From: UBA1444 sp964521625
Lineage (GTDB): Bacteria > Bacillota > Negativicutes > UBA1444
NCBI GenBank assembly: GCA_964521625.1
Contig: CAZFSM010000022.1
Coordinates: forward strand, 1-64,000
Length of the DNA stretch: 64,000 bases
Direction: 5' to 3'
The notes below the pieces were generated by a model. The model was not told where the DNA came from. It searched no databases and saw only the letters and a program-made list of their open reading frames with translations. The position numbers were made by a program, and so were the translations under genes. Shown one piece after another: positions 26,435 to 34,936 of the stretch (positions are counted from its first letter, which is position 1; each line of letters starts with the position of its first letter).

Positions 26435-27169
26435 ATGAAGCTTAAAGGGAAAATCGCAATTATTACTGGAGGAGCTGCCGGCATAGGCTTTGCAACTGCC
26501 AGGGTTTTTTTACAGGAGGGGGCAAGCGTCGCGATTTGCGATATTAACGCGGAACGGACCAACAATGCGGTGGAAGAGTTATCCCAGCTTGGAATCATCC
26601 GGGGTTTTTCCGTTGACATATCAAAAAAAGAACAGATACAAACTATGGTGGATGCGGTTATCGCCGAATTCGGCGGAATCGATATTCTGGTGAATAATGC
26701 CGGCATTACTCAAGACGCCCAGTTTTTCAAAATGACTGAAGAACAATTTGATAACGTGATCAATATTAACCTCAAAGGAACATATTTGTTCAGTAAATCA
26801 GTTATTCCTTTCATGATGGAAAAAAAATATGGGAAAATTATTCACTTGTCTTCTGTGTCTGCCTTTAACGGCAATTTTGGACAAACAAATTATGCTGCCA
26901 CCAAGGCTGCGATTATGGGAATGACCAGGGTGATGGGAAAAGAACTTGGCAAATACGGCATCAATGTCAACGCGATTGCCCCGGGGTCGATTATGACCGA
27001 CATGTACAGCGCTGTACCAGAAGAAGCAAAGCAGAAAAAACTTGCAGCTATTCCGTTGCGCAGATACGGGACACCCGAAGAAGCAGGGCAACTGATTGCC
27101 TTTCTAGCTTCAGATGAGTCGAGCTATATTACGGCACAGACCATCGTCATCGATGGCGGCTATAACTAA
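26435..27169 (+). CDS. short-chain dehydrogenase, 3-oxoacyl-ACP/CoA reductase type
   Basis: A 244-residue SDR: cofactor motif TGGAAGIG (11-18), NNAG (87-90) and catalytic Ser139/140, Tyr153 and Lys157 (TNYAATKAA). It is close to FabG/PhaB, enzymes acting on (R)-3-hydroxyacyl thioesters. In this cluster it most likely oxidises (R)-3-hydroxyacyl-CoA to 3-oxoacyl-CoA, working with the MaoC hydratase and thiolase. First gene of the cluster, with AAGGGGG before its ATG. Confidence 0.88.
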   Translation: MKLKGKIAIITGGAAGIGFATARVFLQEGASVAICDINAERTNNAVEELSQLGIIRGFSVDISKKEQIQTMVDAVIAEFGGIDILVNNAGITQDAQFFKMTEEQFDNVININLKGTYLFSKSVIPFMMEKKYGKIIHLSSVSAFNGNFGQTNYAATKAAIMGMTRVMGKELGKYGINVNAIAPGSIMTDMYSAVPEEAKQKKLAAIPLRRYGTPEEAGQLIAFLASDESSYITAQTIVIDGGYN

Positions 27170-27201
27170 TAAATGATTGTGTTGCGGAAAGGAAGGGAAT
27201 T

Positions 27202-28401
27202 ATGCGCGAGGTAGTCGTTGTATCTGCAGTCAGAACGCCGATTGGAACGATTGGCGGGACCCTGAAAAATATTTTGCCTGAAGAACTGTTAAGAATCGCT
27301 TTTCATGGAGCTATCGAAAAAGCCGGAATCGGCAACGAAATGATTGATGAAGTCATTGCCGGACAGGCAAAGCAGTCTACCGATGCTCCCAATATTGCGC
27401 GGGTAGCCTCTTTGATGGCCAGGATACCAGAAGCGATCCCGGGATATAGCGTGCACCGACAATGCGCTTCAGGACTACAGGCGATTTTGAACGGGATGCA
27501 ACAGATCCAGTGTGAGTATTCAGATATTGTACTGGCGGGCGGCGTTGAAAGCATGAGCACCGCACCCTTCTATGTGCGAAACGCCCGCTTTGGTGTCGGC
27601 AATGGGAATACCAGTTTTATTGACCCGAATATCGAAAGTCAGCCAAAATCTCAGCCGAGCGATATTTATGGCATCTTTAACATGATTCAGACGGCCGATA
27701 ACGTTGCTCGTTCCTTCAAAATATCGCGGGAAGAACAGGATGAGTTTGCCCTGTCAAGTCAGAGTAAAGCAAATGCGGCTATCGCGGCAGGCAAGTTCAG
27801 GGACGAAATCATTCCTGTACCTATGCCGCAACGGAAAAACGCGACGGCTATTTTTGATGCGGATGAGTATCCCAAAAAGGATACGGACATTCAGCAACTG
27901 GCCAAGCTGCGCCCGATTTTTGCCGATGGGTTTGTCACTGCGGGCAATGCTTCCGGCAGAAACGACGGGTCTTCCGCTTTGGTTTTGATGGCGCGAGAGA
28001 AAGCAGACGAGCTGAGGATTAAGCCGATTGCCAGAATCCTGGCAGGCGCGGCGGCCGGAGTCGATCCTCGCATAATGGGTATCGGTCCGGTGGCGGCAAC
28101 ACGAAAACTGCTAAAAGTATTGGAAGCACAAGGGTTGAAACTGGATTCCTTCGGACTGTTTGAAATTAACGAAGCATTTGCTGCGCAAGCAGTAGCGTGC
28201 ATCAAGGAACTGGGACTGAATCCTGAACTCGTCAACGTCAACGGTGGGGCGATAGCATTGGGCCATCCCCTGGGATGCACGGGAGCAAGAATTTCTACCA
28301 CCTTGATCCACGAGATGCATAAACGGGATGTCCGATATGGAATGGCTTCGATTTGTATTGCTGGGGGCCTGGGAATGGCGATGGCATTTGAAAAGATTTG
28401 A
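27202..28401 (+). CDS. acetyl-CoA acetyltransferase (thiolase)
   Basis: A 399-residue thiolase with the nucleophile Cys88 (HRQCASGLQAI), NEAFAAQ, GGAIALGHPLGCTGAR and the final CIAGGLGMAMAFE, containing the second catalytic cysteine. It should cleave a 3-oxoacyl-CoA with CoA to acetyl-CoA and a shortened acyl-CoA, or run in reverse. In this setting cleavage is favoured. Confidence 0.92.
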   Translation: MREVVVVSAVRTPIGTIGGTLKNILPEELLRIAFHGAIEKAGIGNEMIDEVIAGQAKQSTDAPNIARVASLMARIPEAIPGYSVHRQCASGLQAILNGMQQIQCEYSDIVLAGGVESMSTAPFYVRNARFGVGNGNTSFIDPNIESQPKSQPSDIYGIFNMIQTADNVARSFKISREEQDEFALSSQSKANAAIAAGKFRDEIIPVPMPQRKNATAIFDADEYPKKDTDIQQLAKLRPIFADGFVTAGNASGRNDGSSALVLMAREKADELRIKPIARILAGAAAGVDPRIMGIGPVAATRKLLKVLEAQGLKLDSFGLFEINEAFAAQAVACIKELGLNPELVNVNGGAIALGHPLGCTGARISTTLIHEMHKRDVRYGMASICIAGGLGMAMAFEKI

Positions 28402-28449
28402 GGCCAGCGTTTGATGTTGCCAAGAAACAGATAGAGAGGGTGGATATTC

Positions 28450-29451
28450 ATGGCAAAAGTACTGCTAGTTGAGCCGATTAAGGAATCCGGAATGCAAATA
28501 CTGAGGGAGGCTGGATTAGTGCCGGTAATATCCCCGTCAACCGACGCGGATACACTTATCAGACAGCTGGATAATGACGTCTTCGGTATGATCGTCAGGG
28601 CTAGCAAACTGGAAGGCAAAGTATTGGCTGCGGCAAGGAATCTCAAAATCGTAGCCCGGCACGGCGCCGGTTACAACAATATTGATGTCGATGCCGCTTC
28701 GGCGCAGAACATCCTGGTGACCAATGTTCCGGCAGCGAACACCTATTCCGTGGCGGAGTATGTGATCTCTGCAATTTTGGTGATGACTCGAAAGCTCCTG
28801 GTGGGAGACGCCGCGCTGCGCTCGGGAAAGTTATCCCAACCAGACAGGTCTTTGCCTGGCTTGGTCAACCAGTATGGTCTTGGTGGTACCGAAGCGCCTG
28901 GAAAATGCCTGGGGATTATTGGGTTTGGGAAAATAGGCCGCAAAACGGCTGAACTGGCTTCGGGCCTCCTCCGGATGAAGGTGATTGCCTATGATCCGTT
29001 CGTAAACTCTGCGCCACCGGAAGTGAAGTTGGTGGCAGATGTCAATGAAGTATACCGGGAAGCTGACTTTATCACTCTGCATGCCCTGGTGACCAAAGAA
29101 ACGGAGAACATGATCGGTGCTGCCGAGTTGGCCATGATGAAACCGACCGCCTATCTGATCAGTGCGGGAAGAGGGGAACTGGTTGATGAATTGGCATTGA
29201 TACATGCCTTGAAACAGGGAGTCATTGCCGGAGCGGTTTTGGATGTTTTCAAGGAAGAGCCGCCCAGTATCGATAATCCGTTGTTTGCGGCGCCCAATCT
29301 TTTATTGACCCCGCATGTGGCAGGTGTTACCGAGGAAGCTGTGGAGGGTTTGGCTATCGGCTCCGCTCAGGCAGTGGCAGATCTGTTTGTGGGAAAAACT
29401 CCAGCGTCAATCGTCAATCCGGAAGTGTGGACTAGACTGGGAAATAAATAG
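28450..29451 (+). CDS. D-isomer-specific 2-hydroxyacid dehydrogenase
   Basis: 333 residues. GIIGFGKIGRKTAEL binds NAD(H); catalytic Arg (HALVTKETENM region), Glu (FKEEPPS) and His (LTPHVAGVTEEA) follow in family order. It would reduce the 2-oxo acid from the amino-acid dehydrogenase to the (R)-2-hydroxy acid, the role of HgdH in Acidaminococcus glutamate fermentation. Phosphoglycerate dehydrogenase is an alternative by homology but does not fit the context. Confidence 0.85.
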   Translation: MAKVLLVEPIKESGMQILREAGLVPVISPSTDADTLIRQLDNDVFGMIVRASKLEGKVLAAARNLKIVARHGAGYNNIDVDAASAQNILVTNVPAANTYSVAEYVISAILVMTRKLLVGDAALRSGKLSQPDRSLPGLVNQYGLGGTEAPGKCLGIIGFGKIGRKTAELASGLLRMKVIAYDPFVNSAPPEVKLVADVNEVYREADFITLHALVTKETENMIGAAELAMMKPTAYLISAGRGELVDELALIHALKQGVIAGAVLDVFKEEPPSIDNPLFAAPNLLLTPHVAGVTEEAVEGLAIGSAQAVADLFVGKTPASIVNPEVWTRLGNK

Positions 29452-29460
29452 GCGTTTCCA

Positions 29461-29474
29461 CAATCTGCAGATTG
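29461..29474. repeat. 14-base perfect palindrome between operon genes
   Basis: CAATCTGCAGATTG lies in the 113-base gap between the hydroxyacid dehydrogenase and amino-acid dehydrogenase genes. It could be an internal operator; no convincing promoter is seen beside it. Confidence 0.35.
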
Positions 29475-29564
29475 TTTGTCTCCGCATGGTGTTCACAGTA
29501 AACTGCTGAACTTTGACGTTTCGATCGGCGTTACAGCGCAGCAAACAGTATTCAGGAGGGATTT

Positions 29565-30818
29565 ATGTTGAAAACAGGCAGGACTGCATTGGAGAATGCA
29601 AAGACTCAGCTGGCAGAAGTGGCGCGGATAATGAATTTGGAGCCGCATGTGCATGCGCTGCTGGAAGAACCGATGCGTCAATTCACCGTTAGATTCCCGG
29701 TGCGAATGGATGACGGATCAACCAGGGTATTTGAGGGATACCGTTTCCAGCACAATTGGTCGATTGGTCCGACTCGGGGCGGCACCCGTTTTCATAAGGA
29801 TGAGACGGTTGACGATGTTAAGGCGCTTTCCATGTGGATGACGATCAAAAATGCATGCAACGACATCCCGAACGGCGGTGCCAAAGGTGGCGTAGTGGTT
29901 GACCCTGCCACCCTTTCCAAAAATGAACTGGAAAAGGTTTGCCGCGCCTACATCCGGGCTATTGCGCAGCTGGTCGGGCCCTGGAATGACTTCCCGGGCG
30001 CTGACATTGGAACAGACAATGTTACCCAAAGCTGGATGCTGGATGAGTGGGAAGCAATGAACCTGCGCAACGAACCGTCCGGTATCAGCGGGAAAGCCAT
30101 GCCATTGGGCGGGTCAGCGGGACGCGCGGAAGCAACTAGCCGCGGCGTGATGTTTGCCACCAAAGAAGTTGCCCAGGTTCTCGGACTCGAGTTAAAAGGA
30201 TTGAAAGCCGTTGTACAGGGTTTTGGCAAAGTGGGCTGGAATCTGGCCAAACTATATGCGCGTGAAGGGGTTCTCGTAACGGCAGTCAGTGATGTATACG
30301 GTGGAATATATGATCCCGCTGGCCTAGACGTTATGGATGTATTTGCTCATGTTCAGAAAACAGGCAAGCTGGCGGGATATCCCAAAGCGGTCAAAGAATT
30401 GACAAATGCCGAAATTTTGGAGCTTGAGTGTGATGTGCTTGCTCCTTGCGCAGTTCAGAGTGTGATCACTGCGGAAAATGCTCCGCGGATCAAAGCCAAG
30501 ATGGTCATCGAAGGAGCAAACGGCCCGACCTCGACCGATGCGGAAAAAATTCTCCTGGACAGAGGGGTTTTTGTTGCTCCCGACGTCTTTGCCAATTCCG
30601 GCGGTACGCAGGTAGCACACTTTGAGCGCGTGCAAAACCTCCATGATAATCACTGGACCGAAGAAGAAGTGAATGCGAAGCTGGAAGGGATTTTCCAGAG
30701 AGTGTTCAAGGAAATTTATGCGATTCATAAAGAGAAACAGATTTCCTTGCGGATGGCTTGTTGGGTAAAAGCGGTCGACCAGGTCGTATGCGCGATGAAA
30801 TATCGCGGCTGGGTTTAA
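29565..30818 (+). CDS. Glu/Leu/Phe/Val-family amino-acid dehydrogenase, substrate pocket altered
   Basis: 417 residues, full length for hexameric glutamate dehydrogenase. Catalytic residues are kept: Lys95 and Lys107 (IPNGGAKGG) and Asp147 (GADIGT). But the two residues that hold the glutamate gamma-carboxylate differ: the usual Lys in GPTKGG is Arg71 (GPTRGGTRF) and the usual Ser in VSYFE/VSGFE is Ala351 (TQVAHFE). In leucine dehydrogenase these positions are Leu and Val. The enzyme therefore deaminates an amino acid to its 2-oxo acid, but glutamate may not be the substrate. AGGAGGG precedes the ATG. Confidence 0.88.
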   Translation: MLKTGRTALENAKTQLAEVARIMNLEPHVHALLEEPMRQFTVRFPVRMDDGSTRVFEGYRFQHNWSIGPTRGGTRFHKDETVDDVKALSMWMTIKNACNDIPNGGAKGGVVVDPATLSKNELEKVCRAYIRAIAQLVGPWNDFPGADIGTDNVTQSWMLDEWEAMNLRNEPSGISGKAMPLGGSAGRAEATSRGVMFATKEVAQVLGLELKGLKAVVQGFGKVGWNLAKLYAREGVLVTAVSDVYGGIYDPAGLDVMDVFAHVQKTGKLAGYPKAVKELTNAEILELECDVLAPCAVQSVITAENAPRIKAKMVIEGANGPTSTDAEKILLDRGVFVAPDVFANSGGTQVAHFERVQNLHDNHWTEEEVNAKLEGIFQRVFKEIYAIHKEKQISLRMACWVKAVDQVVCAMKYRGWV

Positions 30819-30830
30819 CAATATGTTTGG

Positions 30831-30867
30831 GATGGAGGCGGCAGGCGACGACCGTGGTGCCTCCATC
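30831..30867 (+). other. intercistronic stem-loop
   Basis: GATGGAGGC and GCCTCCATC form a perfect 9-pair stem with a 19-base loop in the gap before the symporter gene. No T-run follows, so it looks like an mRNA-processing or stability element rather than a terminator. Confidence 0.55.
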
Positions 30868-30925
30868 TGACCTCGATACCCTGCAGATAAAGTGCCTAGC
30901 GTATAAGTGTGCGAGGAGGATAAAC

Positions 30926-32209
30926 ATGAAAAATCTTTCACTGACTCAAAAAATGGTAATTGCTATTATTTTGGGCTCGATTCTTGGTCTCACTACCGGC
31001 ACGACATACTCCGCGATTTTGACGCCACTTGGAAAAATATTCATCAATTTATTGCGAATGGTCATAGTACCGCTGGTATTTACCGCTATTACTCTTGGTG
31101 TGGCTCAAATAGCGGATTTGAAACAATTCGGGCGTTTGGGGACCAAAGTTGCCGGGTTCTACTTTATCGTAACCATTATCTCCACCGTCATCGCTGTAGC
31201 AGTCGGTCTGCTTGTTGAACCAGGCAAAGGCTTTGTGGCTGGTGCGCAGCAGGTAAAAGCAGCAGCGCCGCCACCACTTGCAGACGTCATTGTGAATTTT
31301 GTACCCAGTAATATCATCGAAACCATGCTGAAAATGGATATGAATGCAATGATTTTCTTCTGCATTATGCTGGGAGTTTCGCTGGTTATGCTTGGCGATG
31401 CAAAAAAACCCTTCGTTGATTTACTTGTTATATTAAATGACGCCATGATCAAGATGACCGGTATTTGCATCCAGTTTGCTCCTTTCGGCGTGTTTGCGCT
31501 GATGGCGAACACAACCGGAAAATACGGCCTTGATATCGTCAAGCCGCTGGCCAAGTTCTTTTTCACGGAGTATCTGGCGATGGGTATCGTCATGTTCGGG
31601 GTATACGGTGTGATCTGCCAGTTCATCGCCAAAGTAAATTTCTTTGAATATTTGCGGCGAATCAAAGATGTCATGATTATGGCGGTCAGCACAACCAGCA
31701 GCGCGGCAACACTGCCTTTGGAAATGCAAGTCGCGGAAACCAAACTGGGTCTGCCGAAGCATGTGGCAGGATTCTCCTTGCCGCTGGGAGCGACCATGAA
31801 TCAGCATGGAGCGGCGATCAATATCACGATCTGCGTTATGTTCTCGGCGCAGGCATTTGGCTTGGACCTGAGCATGGGGGAAATATTCACCATCGCATTC
31901 CTGGCAATCATCATGTCCACAGGAACAGCGGGTGTTCCTGCCGCCGGATCGGTATTCACGCTGATGATCCTAAGCAAGTTTGGCCTGCCGAGTGAAGCCT
32001 TTGCGATGATCCTGTCGGTATATGTCCTGGTCGACATGGGCAGCACGCTGCTAAACATTGTCGGCGACCTTGTGTGCGTCAGCGCTGTGGCGGAAAGCGA
32101 AGGTCTGCAGGACAGGTCGGTCTGGGATAATGTACCTGCCAACGAATCAAGCGTTGCGAAGGATTCGATTTCCGGGAAGGATTCAAATCCGGTAAAAGAA
32201 TCGGTTTAA
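30926..32209 (+). CDS. dicarboxylate/amino-acid:cation symporter (DAACS), probably for a neutral substrate
   Basis: 427 residues from the ATG at 30926 (GAGGAGGATAAAC ahead). Eight helices and two hairpins as in GltPh, with the serine-rich tip STTSSAATLP. Key positions by motif alignment to GltPh: Asp370 (D394), Asn377 (N401) and Asp381 (D405) are kept, so amino-group binding and Na1 remain. The side-chain carboxylate ligand R397 is Ser373 (VDMGSTLLN), T314 is Ala296, and the NMDG motif is NQHG (292-295), replacing sodium ligand D312 with His. This points to a neutral amino acid and possibly altered ion coupling. Confidence 0.9.
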   Translation: MKNLSLTQKMVIAIILGSILGLTTGTTYSAILTPLGKIFINLLRMVIVPLVFTAITLGVAQIADLKQFGRLGTKVAGFYFIVTIISTVIAVAVGLLVEPGKGFVAGAQQVKAAAPPPLADVIVNFVPSNIIETMLKMDMNAMIFFCIMLGVSLVMLGDAKKPFVDLLVILNDAMIKMTGICIQFAPFGVFALMANTTGKYGLDIVKPLAKFFFTEYLAMGIVMFGVYGVICQFIAKVNFFEYLRRIKDVMIMAVSTTSSAATLPLEMQVAETKLGLPKHVAGFSLPLGATMNQHGAAINITICVMFSAQAFGLDLSMGEIFTIAFLAIIMSTGTAGVPAAGSVFTLMILSKFGLPSEAFAMILSVYVLVDMGSTLLNIVGDLVCVSAVAESEGLQDRSVWDNVPANESSVAKDSISGKDSNPVKESV

Positions 32210-32224
32210 TGATGGACTGATCGT

Positions 32225-32276
32225 CGCCGATCCCGACTCTTGAAGCTGCGGTGCAACCGGGAGTGCGGGATCGGCG
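32225..32276 (+). other. strong intercistronic stem-loop
   Basis: CGCCGATCCC pairs with GGGATCGGCG and the stem continues with ACTC/GAGT. It fills the gap between the symporter and MaoC genes and lacks a T-run, so it probably tunes mRNA stability or segmental expression. Confidence 0.6.
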
Positions 32277-32338
32277 GGGACTTCAGGATAGCCAAAGGGT
32301 TTTCGGACGATGCGATCAAAAGGATGGTTGATACGGAA

Positions 32339-32800
32339 ATGCTGGAAAAAAAATATTTTGAAGATATCCAGACAAGTGATCATTGCGTGTCAGTGGGGAG
32401 AACGATCACCGAAACCGACATTGTAAATTTTGCCGGTATTTCGGGGGATTACAATCTTATCCATACCGACATGGAGTTTGCGAAGAATTCAATTGCGGGA
32501 CAGCGTCTGGCGCATGGATTGCTGGTCAAGGTAATCGCATCCGGCCTCTATACCAGAACAGCCTATAATATGGCAATGTCCGAGAATGTGATGGCCTTTG
32601 TGGAAATAAAATCCTGGAAGTTCAAAAAACCGGTACTGATTGGCGATACGATTCATGTCGAAGTTGTCGTCATAGAAAAAATCGATGCCAAGCCGGAGAG
32701 CAACAGCGGGAAAATTGTCATGAAACGAACAATACTGAATCAAAGCAACGAAGTCGTGCAAGAAGGAGAGTATGTGTTGTTGATTAAAAAGCGTGGGTAA
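32339..32800 (+). CDS. MaoC family hydratase
   Basis: About 153 residues of a hot-dog-fold enzyme; an ATG at 32324 is an alternative start. TDIVNFAGISGDYNLIHTD carries the catalytic Asp/His pair of (R)-specific enoyl-CoA hydratases (PhaJ type: D-x4-H), and AHGLLVKVIASGLYT is also typical. It would hydrate the 2-enoyl-CoA from the dehydratase to the (R)-3-hydroxyacyl-CoA used by the SDR. Usual glutamate pathways use an (S)-specific crotonase here. Confidence 0.85.
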   Translation: MLEKKYFEDIQTSDHCVSVGRTITETDIVNFAGISGDYNLIHTDMEFAKNSIAGQRLAHGLLVKVIASGLYTRTAYNMAMSENVMAFVEIKSWKFKKPVLIGDTIHVEVVVIEKIDAKPESNSGKIVMKRTILNQSNEVVQEGEYVLLIKKRG

Positions 32801-32844
32801 TCGCCAGTTTTTGAAATGCAAAATGTTATTTTGGGGTGAAAATT

Positions 32845-34029
32845 TTGAAACAAGCACTGGAAGGATTAAGAGTTGTTGAAGTAGGAAATATTTTGGCGGG
32901 CCCTTTTTGCGGAACGATTATGGCGGATTTTGGCGCCGAGGTGATCAAGGTAGAACCGCCTCAAGAAGGCGATTTGCTTCGGAACATGGGGCGGATAAAA
33001 AATTTGTGGTTCGCTGTCGAGGGCCGAAACAAGAAAACAGTTACTCTTAACCTCAAGCATCAGCGTGGGAAAGAATTGCTCACCGAGCTGCTCCGAGACG
33101 CCGATGTATTGATTGAAAACTTTAGGCCTGGCGTTTTTGAAAAGCTGGGATTTACATGGGAAATGCTGCATGAACTCAACCCCCGGCTGGTCTTTATCAG
33201 TTCCTCAGGTTACGGCCAAACCGGCCCGCTCAGCCATAAACCGGGATTTGATCGGATTGGCCTTGCTCTGGGCGGACTGCTCCACGTCACGGGATTTCCG
33301 GACGGACCGCCGATCAAGCCGGGTTTGTCGGTTGCCGATTTTATGACGGCGATGTTCGGTGTGATTGGCGTCATGTTTGCGATTTATAACCGAGACGTTG
33401 TGGGGACCGGCCTGGGTCAAAGGATTGACTGTTGTTTGAACGAATCGACACTTCGCATTACCGAGTCGATTCTTGCCGAATACTCATACGACGGATTTGT
33501 TCGGAACAGGGTCGGCAATGGGACGCTGGTTACCATTCCTTCGGGTCATTTTCTGACCAAAGATGAAGAATATCTGGTCCTATCTGTAGCGGGGGACAAA
33601 GTGTTTTCGCAGTTCGCCCAAGCTATCGGACGCCCGGATCTGTTGGAAAGCGACGAATACCGTACCGCCAAAGGTCGAATGAAAAACCGGGAAGAGATAA
33701 ATAAAATCGCTGAAGATTGGGCCAAAGAACATACCATCGACGATTGTATGGCGGCCCTGGGTGATGAAATTCCCAACTGTAAAGTGTCCACGGTCGAAGA
33801 TATCATGAAGGATGAACAACTTGCATTTAGAGAGAGCATTATCAAGGTGCCGACCCAAAAATTCGGTGAAATCAGTATGCAGGGGATTGTCCCCAAAATG
33901 TCGGGAACTCCGGGAAAAGTAAACTGGGCTGGTCCGGATATGGGAGAGTTTAACGAGGAAGTCTATTGCGGCAAACTGAACGTTTCTAAAGAAGAACTGG
34001 AAAGAATGAAGGCGGACGGAGTAATCTGA
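32845..34029 (+). CDS. class III (CaiB/BaiF) CoA-transferase
   Basis: About 394 residues. The TTG at 32845 gives MKQALEGLRVVEVGNILAGPFC, the expected family start, with GGGGTG upstream; a GTG at 32836 is the alternative. AEVIKVEPP, LIENFRPGVFEKLGF and the catalytic aspartate in GLSVADFMTAMFGV are present. It should load CoA onto the 2-hydroxy acid, replacing the class I glutaconate CoA-transferase of Acidaminococcus. Confidence 0.92.
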   Translation: MKQALEGLRVVEVGNILAGPFCGTIMADFGAEVIKVEPPQEGDLLRNMGRIKNLWFAVEGRNKKTVTLNLKHQRGKELLTELLRDADVLIENFRPGVFEKLGFTWEMLHELNPRLVFISSSGYGQTGPLSHKPGFDRIGLALGGLLHVTGFPDGPPIKPGLSVADFMTAMFGVIGVMFAIYNRDVVGTGLGQRIDCCLNESTLRITESILAEYSYDGFVRNRVGNGTLVTIPSGHFLTKDEEYLVLSVAGDKVFSQFAQAIGRPDLLESDEYRTAKGRMKNREEINKIAEDWAKEHTIDDCMAALGDEIPNCKVSTVEDIMKDEQLAFRESIIKVPTQKFGEISMQGIVPKMSGTPGKVNWAGPDMGEFNEEVYCGKLNVSKEELERMKADGVI

Positions 34030-34036
34030 CGAAGCG

Positions 34037-34072
34037 GTATCGGCATATAAATGAATTTTATTATGCCGATAC
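34037..34072 (+). other. intercistronic stem-loop
   Basis: GTATCGGCATA pairs perfectly with TATGCCGATAC (11 pairs) in the gap before the activator gene, followed by only TTTA. It is the third such element in this operon. Confidence 0.55.
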
Positions 34073-34114
34073 TTTACTTGATCCAAGAAGTTATAGTTAT
34101 AGGGGAAATGTTTT

Positions 34115-34897
34115 ATGTTGACCATGGGGATTGATATCGGGTCCACGGCCTGTAAAGGAATCATATTGGAAGATGGAAACAAGATCGTTGCCAGGGCGGT
34201 TGTTTCTTTGGGGACTGGTACGAAGGGGCCGAAAAAGGTCTTTGAAGATGCTCTGGCTGTGAATTGCCTGACGAGAGAGGATATACAGCGGATAATGGTT
34301 ACTGGCTATGGACGGTTTACTTTTGATGATACCGATAGTCAAAAAAGCGAGCTGAGTTGTCATGCCAAAGGGGTTGCGTTCTTGCTGCCTTCAGCCCGGA
34401 CTATCATTGATATCGGCGGTCAAGATATCAAGGTGTTGCGGGTGAAAGCCAAAGGGATACTGGAAAATTTCGTCATGAACGACAAGTGCGCAGCCGGTAC
34501 GGGGAAATTCCTTGATGTGATGGCCGGAGTGATCAATGTCAAAACTGAGGAATTGGGCAATATTGGCGCCGAGGCAACCGAAGAGGTCAGCATCAGCAAT
34601 ACTTGCACTGTTTTTGCCGAATCGGAGGTTATCTCAAAGTTGTCTGCAAATGTGCGGATAGAGAATTTGGTTGCAGGGATTCACCGTTCTGTTGCCAAAC
34701 GAGTCGCGGTTATCGCATATCGCAACGGTATCGTTAAAGATGTAGCAATGAGTGGCGGGGTGGCACTGAATAAAGGTGTAGTGAGCGCATTGGGACAAGA
34801 ACTCAAAACCGAAATATTGGTTCATGCAGATTGTCAGCTTGCAGGGGCGCTAGGGGCGGCTTTGTTTGCGTGGGAAGAACTGACCAAAAAGATGTAA
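34115..34897 (+). CDS. hgdC: 2-hydroxyacyl-CoA dehydratase activator (HgdC-like ATPase)
   Basis: A 260-residue ASKHA-fold ATPase. MGIDIGSTACKGIIL binds ATP phosphate; Cys125 (NDKCAAGTG) and Cys164 (SNTCTVFAESE) are the two ligands per monomer of the [4Fe-4S] cluster bridging the dimer. It injects one high-energy electron into the dehydratase with ATP hydrolysis (archerase). Extremely oxygen sensitive in known members, so an anaerobic lifestyle is implied. Confidence 0.94.
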   Translation: MLTMGIDIGSTACKGIILEDGNKIVARAVVSLGTGTKGPKKVFEDALAVNCLTREDIQRIMVTGYGRFTFDDTDSQKSELSCHAKGVAFLLPSARTIIDIGGQDIKVLRVKAKGILENFVMNDKCAAGTGKFLDVMAGVINVKTEELGNIGAEATEEVSISNTCTVFAESEVISKLSANVRIENLVAGIHRSVAKRVAVIAYRNGIVKDVAMSGGVALNKGVVSALGQELKTEILVHADCQLAGALGAALFAWEELTKKM

Positions 34898-34936
34898 GCG
34901 TCTTTCCATGCGGATTATTTTTTGGAGGTAATGACT

